Assembly: GCA_013112715.1 (NCBI GenBank)
Contig: JABFGB010000012.1
Span: forward strand, 62,001 to 126,000
Length of the DNA stretch: 64,000 nucleotides
From: Chloroflexota bacterium
Lineage (GTDB): Bacteria > Chloroflexota > Anaerolineae > Aggregatilineales > J027
Direction: 5' to 3'
A program made the position numbers and the translations under genes. This document shows positions 1 through 7,786 of this stretch, one piece after another. The notes below the pieces were generated by a model. That model was given only the letters and a program-made list of their open reading frames with translations, ran no database searches and had not been told where the DNA came from. Position 1 is the stretch's first letter, and each line of letters starts with the position of its first letter.

Positions 1-314
1 ATGACGAACATAAACCGATTTATCTGGACATTGCGGCGGAACTACGCCCATTGCTGGAAACGATAGATGGATTTATCTCGATTGAGCGATTTGAAAGCCT
101 CTCCACCCCCGGCAAACTGCTGTCGCTGTCGTTTTGGCGGGACGAGGATGCGATTGCGACATGGCGACGGATGGAAGCGCATCGCATGGCCCAAGCACGG
201 GGACGAGCGGAGGTCTTTCGGGATTATCGCCTCAGAATCGCGGGCGTCATCCGAGATTATGGGATGTTTGAGCGCGACCAAGCCCCAACGGATAGTCGAG
301 ACGCTCATGGCTGA
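1..314 (+). CDS. Antibiotic biosynthesis monooxygenase (ABM) domain protein, 3' part
   Basis: The frame is open from base 3, so the gene begins before the window; about 103 codons are visible. The translation has the compact ABM-family pattern: a strand reading GFISIERFESL, then LLSLSFWRDEDAIATW and a helix with HRMAQARGR, ending near RLRIAGVIRDYGM. Small ABM proteins are dimeric ferredoxin-like-fold enzymes or stress proteins; some oxidise quinol-like substrates or act on haem, but many have no known substrate. Nothing in the visible part decides between these. It converges on the Met/His-rich gene, with a shared hairpin between them. Confidence 0.75.
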   Translation, partial: DEHKPIYLDIAAELRPLLETIDGFISIERFESLSTPGKLLSLSFWRDEDAIATWRRMEAHRMAQARGRAEVFRDYRLRIAGVIRDYGMFERDQAPTDSRDAHG

Positions 315-323
315 ATAAAGCAA

Positions 324-358
324 AACGCCCTTACAAGGGAGGAACAGGTAAGAGCGTT
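324..358 (-). terminator. Hairpin between convergent genes
   Basis: AACGCCCTTAC (324-334) pairs with GTAAGAGCGTT (348-358), an 11-bp stem with one G-U or mismatch position and a 13-nt loop. Read on the minus strand the stem is followed by a T-rich stretch (TTTTGCTTTATT), the form of a rho-independent terminator for the Met/His-rich gene and the genes upstream of it. Confidence 0.6.
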
Positions 359-380
359 GAAAAGAATCAGGTTCTGCTAG

Positions 381-776
381 CTATTCGTCGGCGGTCATGG
401 CTTGATAATAGGGGCAGGCTTCGGGATTATGGAGGTGCAATTGCATATGATCCATCCAGCCCCACCAACTTCCACTCGTCTGGGTGGTGCCGTACATCGG
501 GCAGTCTTCAGGATTCATCATGCCGTGATGTCCCATTGCATGATGGCCGCCACGATTCATCATGCCCATACCGTTACCATTCATCATCCCCATCCCATTG
601 CCGTTCATCATGCCCATGCCGTTGCCGTTCATCATCCCAGTGCCATCACAGGGCATGGGAGTGCCATTGCCTGTGCCCGGCCCCTGTGCCGAGGCAGAAA
701 ACACACTGAGACCGATCGCCGCAACAAGGGCGATTACAATAATCATCAAGGTGGATACATAGCGTTTGTTCATCAT
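381..776 (-). CDS. Secreted Met/His-rich protein, putative copper binding
   Basis: A 131-residue protein with an N-terminal signal peptide (hydrophobic stretch LMIIVIALVAAIGLSVFSASA, cleavage likely after ASA). The mature part has three near-identical tandem units of MNGNGMGM (about residues 48-73), encoded by a 24-bp DNA repeat, then a His-rich patch (GGHHAMGHHGM). Two Cys-Pro pairs (EDCPMY, EACPYY) frame a Trp-rich segment. Methionine- and histidine-rich extracytoplasmic proteins commonly bind Cu(I) or Ag(I), so a copper-buffering role is likely but inferred. It is the last gene of a row after the response regulator, sensor kinase and SHOCT gene, and is probably controlled by that pair. No named family was recognised. 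Confidence 0.7.
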   Translation of the reverse strand: MMNKRYVSTLMIIVIALVAAIGLSVFSASAQGPGTGNGTPMPCDGTGMMNGNGMGMMNGNGMGMMNGNGMGMMNRGGHHAMGHHGMMNPEDCPMYGTTQTSGSWWGWMDHMQLHLHNPEACPYYQAMTADE

Positions 777-789
777 GGTCTTTCTCCTG

Positions 790-1026
790 TTATTTAAAAT
801 CGTTCATGAGCGCGAGATATTCTTCGCGTGAGATTTCGCCTTTGGCATAGCGTTCTTGGACGATCCGGCGCGGATCAAAACTGTCCATCGAATAACGCGA
901 AGTGCTATCTCGATGGAACAGCGAGGTGAGAACACTGATGGCTAGACTGAACAGCAAAAACCAGAACAGCAACATCACCAGCCAGCCACCCCACATTCCA
1001 AAACCCCAATCCCCGTGCATCATCAT
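790..1026 (-). CDS. Small membrane protein with C-terminal SHOCT motif
   Basis: The start at 1026 was chosen because AAGGAG lies a few bases upstream; a longer frame to 1065 has no such signal. The 78-residue product begins MMMHGDWGFGMWGGW, has one transmembrane helix (WLVMLLFWFLLFSLAISVLTS reduced to its core, residues about 16-35) and ends in a SHOCT motif (ILxERYAKGEISREEYLALM pattern). SHOCT segments are short C-terminal oligomerisation motifs, often on small membrane proteins. The Met/His/Trp-rich start resembles the composition of the next gene's product and of the sensor kinase loop. The gap to the downstream gene is 13 bp, so they are probably co-transcribed. Confidence 0.75.
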   Translation of the reverse strand: MMMHGDWGFGMWGGWLVMLLFWFLLFSLAISVLTSLFHRDSTSRYSMDSFDPRRIVQERYAKGEISREEYLALMNDFK

Positions 1027-1088
1027 TCTGCGCTCCTTCAAAGTATGCCTATAGGATGCCAGCAACCTATAAAGTTGATGTATCGGGA

Positions 1089-2243
1089 TTATGAAGATTT
1101 GGTAAAGTTTTTTAGAGTGAAGTAGAAAGTGCTGCCGAGATTTGGCCCCGCGCTTTCTGCCCAGATGCTGCCACCTTGACTTTCAATCAGATGGCGGGCG
1201 ATGGTCAAGCCGATGCCACTGCCACCGCTGGCCCGTGAACGCGATTTATCCACGCGATAGAAGCGCTGAAAAATCTTGGTCAAATCGGTTTCGGTCAATC
1301 CCACACCGGAATCCTTTACGGCGAACCGTACCTGATGGTCAAAGGGTTGGGCTGATACCTCGACTCGCCCCTCCGCAGGGGTATATTGCAGAGCGTTGCC
1401 GAGCAGGTTCATCAACACCTGTCCGGTGCGCTCAAGGTCAGCGCAGACACAGGGTAGGGTGGGGGGCAGGTTCACGTGGAGGGCAATATTTTTATCGGCA
1501 AACTGCGGGGTAAGGCGGTCAGTAGCAAATTTGACCAGTTCAGCCGGGGCGTGCGAACGAAGATTGAGGGCGATTTGACCACCTTCGATGCGCGACAATT
1601 CCTGCAAATCTTGCACCAAGCGCCGCAGTCGGTCGGCCTCTTGATGGACAAGGTGATAGGTGGCCGGATTCGCCGCAACGACGCCATCCTCCAAACCCTC
1701 CATCATGCCCATAATGGTGGTGAGGGGGGTTTTTAATTCGTGGGTGACATCGGCGATCAACTGTTGGCGCATGGCTTCGGTTTGCTGCAACGACTCCGCC
1801 ATCTGGTTAAAGCTGTGAATCAAATCGCCAATTTCGTCGCGGGCATGTTTGGGTAGGCGTTCGGTGTAATGCCCATCGGCAATGCGCTGGCTGGCGGCGA
1901 CCATCGCCTTAATTGGGCGGGTGATGCGCCACGTGACAAAGGCGCTGATGAGCAGGGAAGCGGTAATCGCGGCGGCACTCGCCCACAGTAGCGATTCAGT
2001 AAGGGCATCCCGAAAACGCTGATTGATCTCCTCATCTGTCGGTGCGTTGCTGCCACCGCCGCCACCCATCATGCCACGCCCTTGTCCCTGCCCATGCTCC
2101 GTTTCATTCTCGTGCATCATCATCATTTCCATACGATGGGCGAAATTGCGCGGGGCGACAAAACTGGTCGAGGCAAAGATCACCACAAGGCTGATGATGG
2201 CTACCGCGAGATAGGACAGTAGGATTTTGGTTCGTAGACGCAT
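1089..2243 (-). CDS. Two-component sensor histidine kinase (BaeS/CusS-like)
   Basis: A 384-residue membrane kinase. Transmembrane helices lie at about 7-29 and 84-106 and bracket a short extracytoplasmic loop very rich in Met, His, Glu and Gly (MEMMMMHENETEHGQ, then a poly-Gly run). A HAMP domain follows (about 104-158), then HisKA with the phospho-accepting His168 in DVTHELKTPLT, and a HATPase domain with N box (NALQYTP, near 283), G1 (DSGVGL) and G2 (GSGIGLTIA). Its partner regulator ends 6 bp upstream. The Met/His-rich sensor loop matches the composition of the two downstream proteins and suggests sensing of copper or silver; this is inference, since the loop is much shorter than in CusS. 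Confidence 0.9.
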   Translation of the reverse strand: MRLRTKILLSYLAVAIISLVVIFASTSFVAPRNFAHRMEMMMMHENETEHGQGQGRGMMGGGGGSNAPTDEEINQRFRDALTESLLWASAAAITASLLISAFVTWRITRPIKAMVAASQRIADGHYTERLPKHARDEIGDLIHSFNQMAESLQQTEAMRQQLIADVTHELKTPLTTIMGMMEGLEDGVVAANPATYHLVHQEADRLRRLVQDLQELSRIEGGQIALNLRSHAPAELVKFATDRLTPQFADKNIALHVNLPPTLPCVCADLERTGQVLMNLLGNALQYTPAEGRVEVSAQPFDHQVRFAVKDSGVGLTETDLTKIFQRFYRVDKSRSRASGGSGIGLTIARHLIESQGGSIWAESAGPNLGSTFYFTLKNFTKSS

Positions 2244-2249
2244 GTTGGC

Positions 2250-2933
2250 TCATTTATCCTCAAATTTATAGCCAACACCGCGCACCGTCAGGATAAAACG
2301 CGGGTTGGTTGGGTCGGTTTCGAGCTTTTGGCGTAGATGCCCAATATGCACATCTACCACACGGTCTTCGCCAAAATAATCATAACCCCACACGTGCTCC
2401 AAAAGCTGTTGGCGGCTCATGACCATACCCGCATAGGTGGCAAGGGTATGAAGTAGCTTAAATTCAAGGGTGGTCAGTTCAATCGGGGTGTCGTCGCGGG
2501 TGACTTCATAACGGCGGGGGTCAATATGGAGGTGGGGGAAACTGAGGGCGGGGTTTTCATCGGATTCTGCGGCACGCCCTCGTCGCAAAATGGCTTTGAC
2601 ACGCGCGACTAACTCACGCGGGCTAAAGGGCTTGGTCAAATAATCATCCGCGCCCACAGTCAAACCGACTACCCGATCCACCTCTTCGGATTTGGCGGTT
2701 AGCATCAGGACGTAGACATCGGATTCACGGCGGATTTGCTGCAAAACATCGAGACCGTTGAGGCCGGGCAGCATCACATCCAAAATGATCAAGTCGGGCT
2801 TGTGGCGGCGGAATGCAGCTAAACCAGCGGGGCCGTCCGGGGCGGTATGGACAGTGTAGCCCTCCGCGACTAAATAGGCTTCGACAAGTTGCAAAATAGA
2901 GTCTTCGTCATCAATCGCCAGAATGGTTGTCAT
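2250..2933 (-). CDS. OmpR-family response regulator
   Basis: The start at 2933 (MTTILAIDDEDS) sits directly at the receiver domain and has an AAAGGCGG sequence upstream; a start five codons earlier is less likely. The receiver domain has the acidic pair in IDDED, phospho-acceptor Asp52 in IILDVMLPG and the conserved Lys in LTKPF. The C-terminal winged helix (about 128-225) has the usual ELTTLEFKLL and VVDVHIGHLRQKL segments. The kinase gene starts 6 bp downstream, so the two form one operon that continues into the SHOCT and Met/His-rich genes. It probably activates that set in response to the kinase. Confidence 0.92.
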   Translation of the reverse strand: MTTILAIDDEDSILQLVEAYLVAEGYTVHTAPDGPAGLAAFRRHKPDLIILDVMLPGLNGLDVLQQIRRESDVYVLMLTAKSEEVDRVVGLTVGADDYLTKPFSPRELVARVKAILRRGRAAESDENPALSFPHLHIDPRRYEVTRDDTPIELTTLEFKLLHTLATYAGMVMSRQQLLEHVWGYDYFGEDRVVDVHIGHLRQKLETDPTNPRFILTVRGVGYKFEDK

Positions 2934-3047
2934 CGTGCCGCCTTTCATTCAATCCGATTATCAATGATGAGGCTGGGATAGGCTAGGCAGAAATTACGCG
3001 GGGCTGTACAGAAACAGCCTCAGGCAGCGTCAAGACCTTAACAAGTC

Positions 3048-6000
3048 CTAAGTCTCAAAGCTGATGGGCAGACGCACCGTGACCAGTGTGCCCTGCCCCG
3101 CCGTGCTTTCGATATGCAATGTGCCATGATGCAGGTCTATGATATTTTTGGCCGTCGTCAAACCCAGTCCCAAGCCGGGGCGCTCATCAAAGTTGCTCCC
3201 CCGGAAAAAAGCCTCGGTTACCCGGTCTAGTTCGTCTGGCAAAATTCCGATGCCCTCATCCTGAACCTGTAATTGGAGAAAGGTATCCTCCCGCGTCAGG
3301 TTTACAGTGACGGGCCGCTCGAGTGGAGAATAGAGGCAGGCATTCGACAGCAGGTTAATAACCAGCGTCCGTAAATGATAAGGGTCACCCATAACATTCA
3401 GCGCGGGAATAGACGGTTGAATAGATTCGAATCGGATCGGGTGCCGACTATGGTCTTGGGCCTCGACCTTTTCAATCGCGGCTTGGACTAGGGCAGGGAA
3501 ATCCACGTGTTCAGACTGCATCGCATGTTTGGGAAAGTCTTCGCGGACGATCTCGGAGATAATGTGCAGCATATCGGTTAGGGTCGTGATCTGTTCTTCA
3601 ATTTGGCCGCTGAGTTTGCGCCGCTGTTCAATTGATAAACGGTCTTGGTAATTGAGGAGGAGATTGGCTGCTGTTTGGATGATCGCCAGCGGGGTGCGAA
3701 ATTCATGCGAGATACGCTGCATCATACGGGTCTTGAGGTCATTTAACTCGCGTTCCTTTTGAAGGGCCGTTTGGAGTTTTTCGTTTTCAAGGCGTTTCAT
3801 ATCGGCCAGTTTATGCGCGGTGATGTCCACCTGTAAACCCACCAGCGCCACCGTCAACCCATCCGCATTGCAGACGGGTATTTTGGAGGTAATGCACCAA
3901 CCGTCCGGCAGACTTGGGTCTTCACGATGGATGAGGCGCTCTTCACGGCCCAGCAGCGGTTGACCCGACTGGATCACCTGTAAATCATCAGCGAAATACG
4001 TCTCACCCAAGTCCGGGAAGGCCTCGAGGGCTGTTTTCCCCATGAGGGCCTCAACAGGATAGCCTGCTAACTGTGCGTGCCGTTTATTCATCAATAGATA
4101 GCGACCTGCCGCATCCTTGACAAACACCCCATCGGGTAAGTGGTCTATCAGTTGACGCAGTAGGTTGCGTTCATAGATGAGTTCCAAACGGGCACTTTCG
4201 AGGGCGGCTTCGGCGATTTTCTGGCTGGTGATGTCATCAAACATGACCAATAAATGGGGTGCGCCACCAATTTCGATGATTTCAGCCGCAAATTTCACCA
4301 TAGTGGTCTGACCATTTTTCACCCATGAGGCTTCAAGGCCGCGTACATGGCCGTCTTGGGTCAATTGGCGATCAAATTCAGCACGCACGGCGGGGGCCAG
4401 CATAAACCCAACCGACTCGACGGTCTGCCCTATCAATTCTTCGCGGGACAACCCACCAATACGCAGACCCGTTGGATTGGCATCAATAATGCGCTGCGAA
4501 CGCAAGTCAATGATTACCATGCCAAAGGGACTGCCCCAAAAGGCCTTATAGAAGCGTTCCTCGGAGGCTCTCAATTCCGCCTCGGCTTGTTTACGTTCGG
4601 TGATGTCAATGCCAATCCCGACCAAGCCAGTAACCTCGCCAGCGCGATTACGTAAGGGGAACTTGCTGGTCAGCACCCAACGACTACGACCTTGCGCATC
4701 TCGGCCCATTTCCTCATGGTTAATCAGCGGTTGGCCCGACGAAATCACGGCCCGGTCATCGGCATAAAACTCGGCGGCTAAGTCGGGTGGATAGAAATCA
4801 AGGTCAGATTTGCCGACTGCCTCTTCAACGGATTCTAGCCCCAAAACGCGCGTATTGGCGATATTGCTGATAAGAAAACGGGCTTCGGTATCTTTGTGAT
4901 AGATAAAGTGGGGCAGATGGTCAATGAGAGCACGCAGCATCTGGCGCTCGGCTGCGAGGGTTTCTTCGGCCTGCTTGCGATCCGAAATATCGTGGAACAT
5001 ACTCAGCAAATGCGGCTTCCCATTGACATCAATCGTTTCTGCCGAGGCCAGTACAGTGCGAATTTGGCCGTCATGCGTGCGAAAGCGCTGTTCTATCTCT
5101 GGCACTGAGCCTTGTAGTTCCGCATGACGATAGAATTCTTGATGGGTTACAGGGTCAACCACCAGACCCAATTCGAGTGTGGAAAAACCGCGCAATTTTG
5201 TACTGGGCAGGCCGATCATCCTGCAAAAAGCCGGGTTCACTTCGACCAACTCAGTAGTAGCGAGGTCGGAGAGGGTCATGGGAATCGGATTGCTCTCAAA
5301 GATGGTCGCAAATTTCTGTTCGGAAGCGACCCGTGCTGCTTCTGCCGCTTTGTGCTCGGTGATGTCATAATACATACCCAACCAGCAAGGTTGATGGTGG
5401 ATTTCAAACCGCTCCGCAGACAACAAGACCGTGCGTATCTTGCCATCTGTGCCCCGAAACAAATATTCAACGTCACGCAGGCTGCCTGTTTCGCGTAGCT
5501 GGTCATACAACTGCTCACGCAAAGCGACATCCACGCTAATCCCCAATTCCACAGTGGTATGCCCAACAATGGCGTCGCGCTCAATGCCGACCATATCGGC
5601 AAAGGCCTGATTTGCCTCCAAGATACGGCCTTCATCCAGCGTACTGACAAATTGGGGCAGCGGGCTGGCGTGAAAGGCAGAAAAGAACTTCTCTTCTGAA
5701 TCGCGGAGCTTCGTCTCAGTATCATGATGTGGGGTAATATCGCGCGAGATGGCGAGAATCCCCTGTAGATGCCCGATTTGTTTCTTGCTGAATGTGGTCT
5801 CGACCCAGACATAGCTGCCATTGCGATGGCGTAAGCGGTGCTTAACCTGTACCGTCTCTGGGGATAGACTATCGGTAATTTGATTTAAGACCGACACCTC
5901 ATTAGGGTGGCAGAGTGTTTCCCATTGGTAGCCATGCAGTTCTTCCGTCGTATAACCTAATAGAGCTTGGCACTTGGGCGTGCTAAACGAGATTTTTTCC

Positions 6001-6173
6001 GCATCATCTATCCAAATCGCCACTTCGGGCAGAAAAGTTTGGAAAAAACAGGCAAACATCGCCTGTGTCGAAAGCGATCTCTGTGCTTCAAAAGCCGCCA
6101 CAAGCCGCTGAAAACTCGCGTCATCTTTACTGCATTCGCGCAAGAAGTCCTGCTCAACCGATGAAGACCACAT
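3048..6173 (-). CDS. Cytoplasmic histidine kinase with six PAS domains
   Basis: A 1041-residue kinase without a signal peptide or membrane segment. Six PAS/PAC units can be counted at about 45-150, 160-275, 285-400, 412-530, 540-652 and 672-790, each ending in a D-I-T/S-type PAC motif. Then come HisKA with His823 in QRISHEFRTPLA and HATPase (NLLSNACLYSP, GLGLGLTTAKN). Units 2, 3 and 5 resemble one another (F...SP/NP..M), and units 4 and 6 resemble one another (LIDHLP..I/VF/YxKD), pointing to internal duplication. No receiver domain is fused. The gene ends 115 bp before the response regulator; whether they work together cannot be told. The ligand or cofactor is unknown. Confidence 0.88.
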   Translation of the reverse strand: MWSSSVEQDFLRECSKDDASFQRLVAAFEAQRSLSTQAMFACFFQTFLPEVAIWIDDAEKISFSTPKCQALLGYTTEELHGYQWETLCHPNEVSVLNQITDSLSPETVQVKHRLRHRNGSYVWVETTFSKKQIGHLQGILAISRDITPHHDTETKLRDSEEKFFSAFHASPLPQFVSTLDEGRILEANQAFADMVGIERDAIVGHTTVELGISVDVALREQLYDQLRETGSLRDVEYLFRGTDGKIRTVLLSAERFEIHHQPCWLGMYYDITEHKAAEAARVASEQKFATIFESNPIPMTLSDLATTELVEVNPAFCRMIGLPSTKLRGFSTLELGLVVDPVTHQEFYRHAELQGSVPEIEQRFRTHDGQIRTVLASAETIDVNGKPHLLSMFHDISDRKQAEETLAAERQMLRALIDHLPHFIYHKDTEARFLISNIANTRVLGLESVEEAVGKSDLDFYPPDLAAEFYADDRAVISSGQPLINHEEMGRDAQGRSRWVLTSKFPLRNRAGEVTGLVGIGIDITERKQAEAELRASEERFYKAFWGSPFGMVIIDLRSQRIIDANPTGLRIGGLSREELIGQTVESVGFMLAPAVRAEFDRQLTQDGHVRGLEASWVKNGQTTMVKFAAEIIEIGGAPHLLVMFDDITSQKIAEAALESARLELIYERNLLRQLIDHLPDGVFVKDAAGRYLLMNKRHAQLAGYPVEALMGKTALEAFPDLGETYFADDLQVIQSGQPLLGREERLIHREDPSLPDGWCITSKIPVCNADGLTVALVGLQVDITAHKLADMKRLENEKLQTALQKERELNDLKTRMMQRISHEFRTPLAIIQTAANLLLNYQDRLSIEQRRKLSGQIEEQITTLTDMLHIISEIVREDFPKHAMQSEHVDFPALVQAAIEKVEAQDHSRHPIRFESIQPSIPALNVMGDPYHLRTLVINLLSNACLYSPLERPVTVNLTREDTFLQLQVQDEGIGILPDELDRVTEAFFRGSNFDERPGLGLGLTTAKNIIDLHHGTLHIESTAGQGTLVTVRLPISFET

Positions 6174-6332
6174 AAAAAACTCCTTAAGCCCATCGCTTTA
6201 AGTCATTCTAATGGAAGTTCCTCCCCGGCGTGTGATGTTGGTTACATTCTCAGCAAAAATGGTGATGGATGTCTTTTACTAAATTCAGAAGATGCGATAG
6301 CGCTAGGCAACCAACAGACTTCAGTAAAAGAC

Positions 6333-6362
6333 AAACCCTTCCCCGAACACAGAGAAGGGTTT
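6333..6362 (-). terminator. Hairpin downstream of the GH8 gene
   Basis: AAACCCTTC (6333-6341) pairs with GAAGGGTTT (6354-6362), a 9-bp stem. Read on the minus strand it is followed by GTCTTTTAC. It lies about 200 bp beyond the end of the GH3/GH8 operon and before the PAS kinase gene, so it could end that transcript. Confidence 0.45.
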
Positions 6363-6416
6363 TAGAAAGACGGTTGCGAGTCGGGAATAATCTAATACCA
6401 GATTCGGATAAAGGCT

Positions 6417-6515
6417 AACCCCATCCCCAACCCTTCCCCGCAGGCGAGGCAGGGCGTCAAACCGCGATTGTTTCCCCCTCACCGTTGACGGGGCCGGGGG
6501 CAAGGGGGTGGGGTT
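6417..6515. repeat. G/C-rich hairpin repeat bounded by AACCCCA/TGGGGTT
   Basis: The segment opens with AACCCCATCCCCAACC and closes with GGGGGTGGGGTT, making imperfect terminal inverted repeats about 100 bp apart. The same ends bound the repeats at 17052, 53853, 54903 and 56328. This copy has a different interior and no palindromic insert. The 6174-6558 gap between the GH8 gene and the PAS kinase holds only this repeat and the hairpin just before it; no gene is seen there. Confidence 0.5.
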
Positions 6516-6558
6516 CAACCGACATCATGCACCCGAATTCCGTATAACTTAAGCGATT

Positions 6559-7785
6559 CTACGATCCTTGCGGCCCGATAATCTGGAAATTGCCACTCAG
6601 ATGCAGCAGGGCCATTAAATAGAGCAGGCCGTCATAATAGCGCCACTGTCCAACCGGGATCGGTGTGTTCCAAAATTCTTCCACAAATTCCCAGCGGAAG
6701 TCCTCCGTCGCCGCCATCGCCGCCACCGCGTTCATGGCAACCAAGCCCGTCGAACGATGTTGGGGGTTCACGGGTGTGCCATCAATCTGGAAGCGGGTGT
6801 TATATTGCCCAATCCCCAGATCATAGAAAAACTCCAGCCAGCGATTGCTTTGTTCGATCTGCCATTCATCCGCCGCGAACCACACATAATCCACCGCCAC
6901 ATTCATGGCGTTACGCCACGCATCGGCATAGAAGAATTCACCATAGTCACCCGACGGCTTTGGCTCGCCCGTGAACTCGGCATAATTCGGCATCAGGCCT
7001 GTTTCGGGGTGGGCAGTGGTTTTCCAAAACTCACGGCTGACCTGTGCGGCTTCCGTCCAGAACTCATTATCCGCCTCGGCCCAACGTGCCCACAGTTCAT
7101 AATAATGCGGCACATGGTAGGAGGGGTCGGTGAATCGGCTGTTGCGGCCACTCGGCACAAAGACGACCTGTTTAGTTTCTGGGTCAAAGAGGTTGGTCGA
7201 AATCAAGTTTTTCTCATCTTGGTGCAGCATGGTATGGAGGATTTCATTGGCTTGGGCCGTATAATTAAAGATGCCTTCACCATCCCCCCAGCGATGCGCG
7301 GCAAAAAACAGCGCCATCACAAACCAGATTTCGCCATCCGAGGCGGGATTCTCATCAATCTTGGTGCCGTCGGTATTGCAGTGCCACGCGAAATAGCCCA
7401 CGTACTGACCGCTTTCGTTATACATATAGGTTTTGGCCCATTTCCAGATGCGGTCAAATTCCTCTTTCTTATCAAGCTGGACGGCGATCATCATGCCATA
7501 CGACATGCCCTCGCTGCGCACGTCCTGATTACCCACATCTAGCATATAGGCCATGTCGTCACCCACCGGATAATAGACGCGCTGGGTATCATCATTGCCA
7601 TAGAACAACTGCTGCCATGTCGCATCAATGCGTTCTTGAATTTCCGCGTCAGTCAGTCCCCATTCCTTAAGCAGATTGGGATAGACCCCAGTATAAAACG
7701 CGCCATTGGGCGAATCTTGAGCTTGGGTATTCAGTGGAACCATCATCATCACAACCACCATACTAAATAAAATTAGCCGACGCAT
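6559..7785 (-). CDS. GH8 reducing-end xylose-releasing exo-oligoxylanase, secreted
   Basis: A 408-residue GH8 protein with a signal peptide (LILFSMVVVMMMVPLNTQAQ). Family landmarks are clear: Glu92 in RSEGMSYGMM, then WHCNTDG, ENPASDGE, Asp288 in FFYADAWRNAMN and His343 in NPQHRSTGL. These fall at a constant offset of 22-25 from the Glu70, Asp263 and His319 residues known for Bacillus halodurans Rex, which trims xylose from the reducing end of xylo-oligosaccharides. The GH8 fold also covers endoglucanases and chitosanases, but the Rex-like spacing favours oligoxylanase. It is the last gene of the LacI/ABC/GH3 operon, starting 2 bp after GH3. A signal peptide is unusual because studied Rex enzymes are cytoplasmic. 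Confidence 0.85.
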   Translation of the reverse strand: MRRLILFSMVVVMMMVPLNTQAQDSPNGAFYTGVYPNLLKEWGLTDAEIQERIDATWQQLFYGNDDTQRVYYPVGDDMAYMLDVGNQDVRSEGMSYGMMIAVQLDKKEEFDRIWKWAKTYMYNESGQYVGYFAWHCNTDGTKIDENPASDGEIWFVMALFFAAHRWGDGEGIFNYTAQANEILHTMLHQDEKNLISTNLFDPETKQVVFVPSGRNSRFTDPSYHVPHYYELWARWAEADNEFWTEAAQVSREFWKTTAHPETGLMPNYAEFTGEPKPSGDYGEFFYADAWRNAMNVAVDYVWFAADEWQIEQSNRWLEFFYDLGIGQYNTRFQIDGTPVNPQHRSTGLVAMNAVAAMAATEDFRWEFVEEFWNTPIPVGQWRYYDGLLYLMALLHLSGNFQIIGPQGS

Positions 7786-7786
7786 G

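Noticed and set aside
560-650. Regular 24-bp tandem units resembling a CRISPR array
   Set aside because: Units are adjacent without spacers and encode the MNGNGMGM protein repeats in frame; they are a coding repeat.
3002-3019. Stem GGCTGT/ACAGCC between PAS kinase and response regulator as terminator
   Set aside because: Six pairs only, with no clear T run after it; too weak to call.
6757-7542. Long plus-strand frame across the GH8 gene (261 residues)
   Set aside because: It is the opposite strand of a clear GH8 gene, has no recognised motifs and no suitable start signal.
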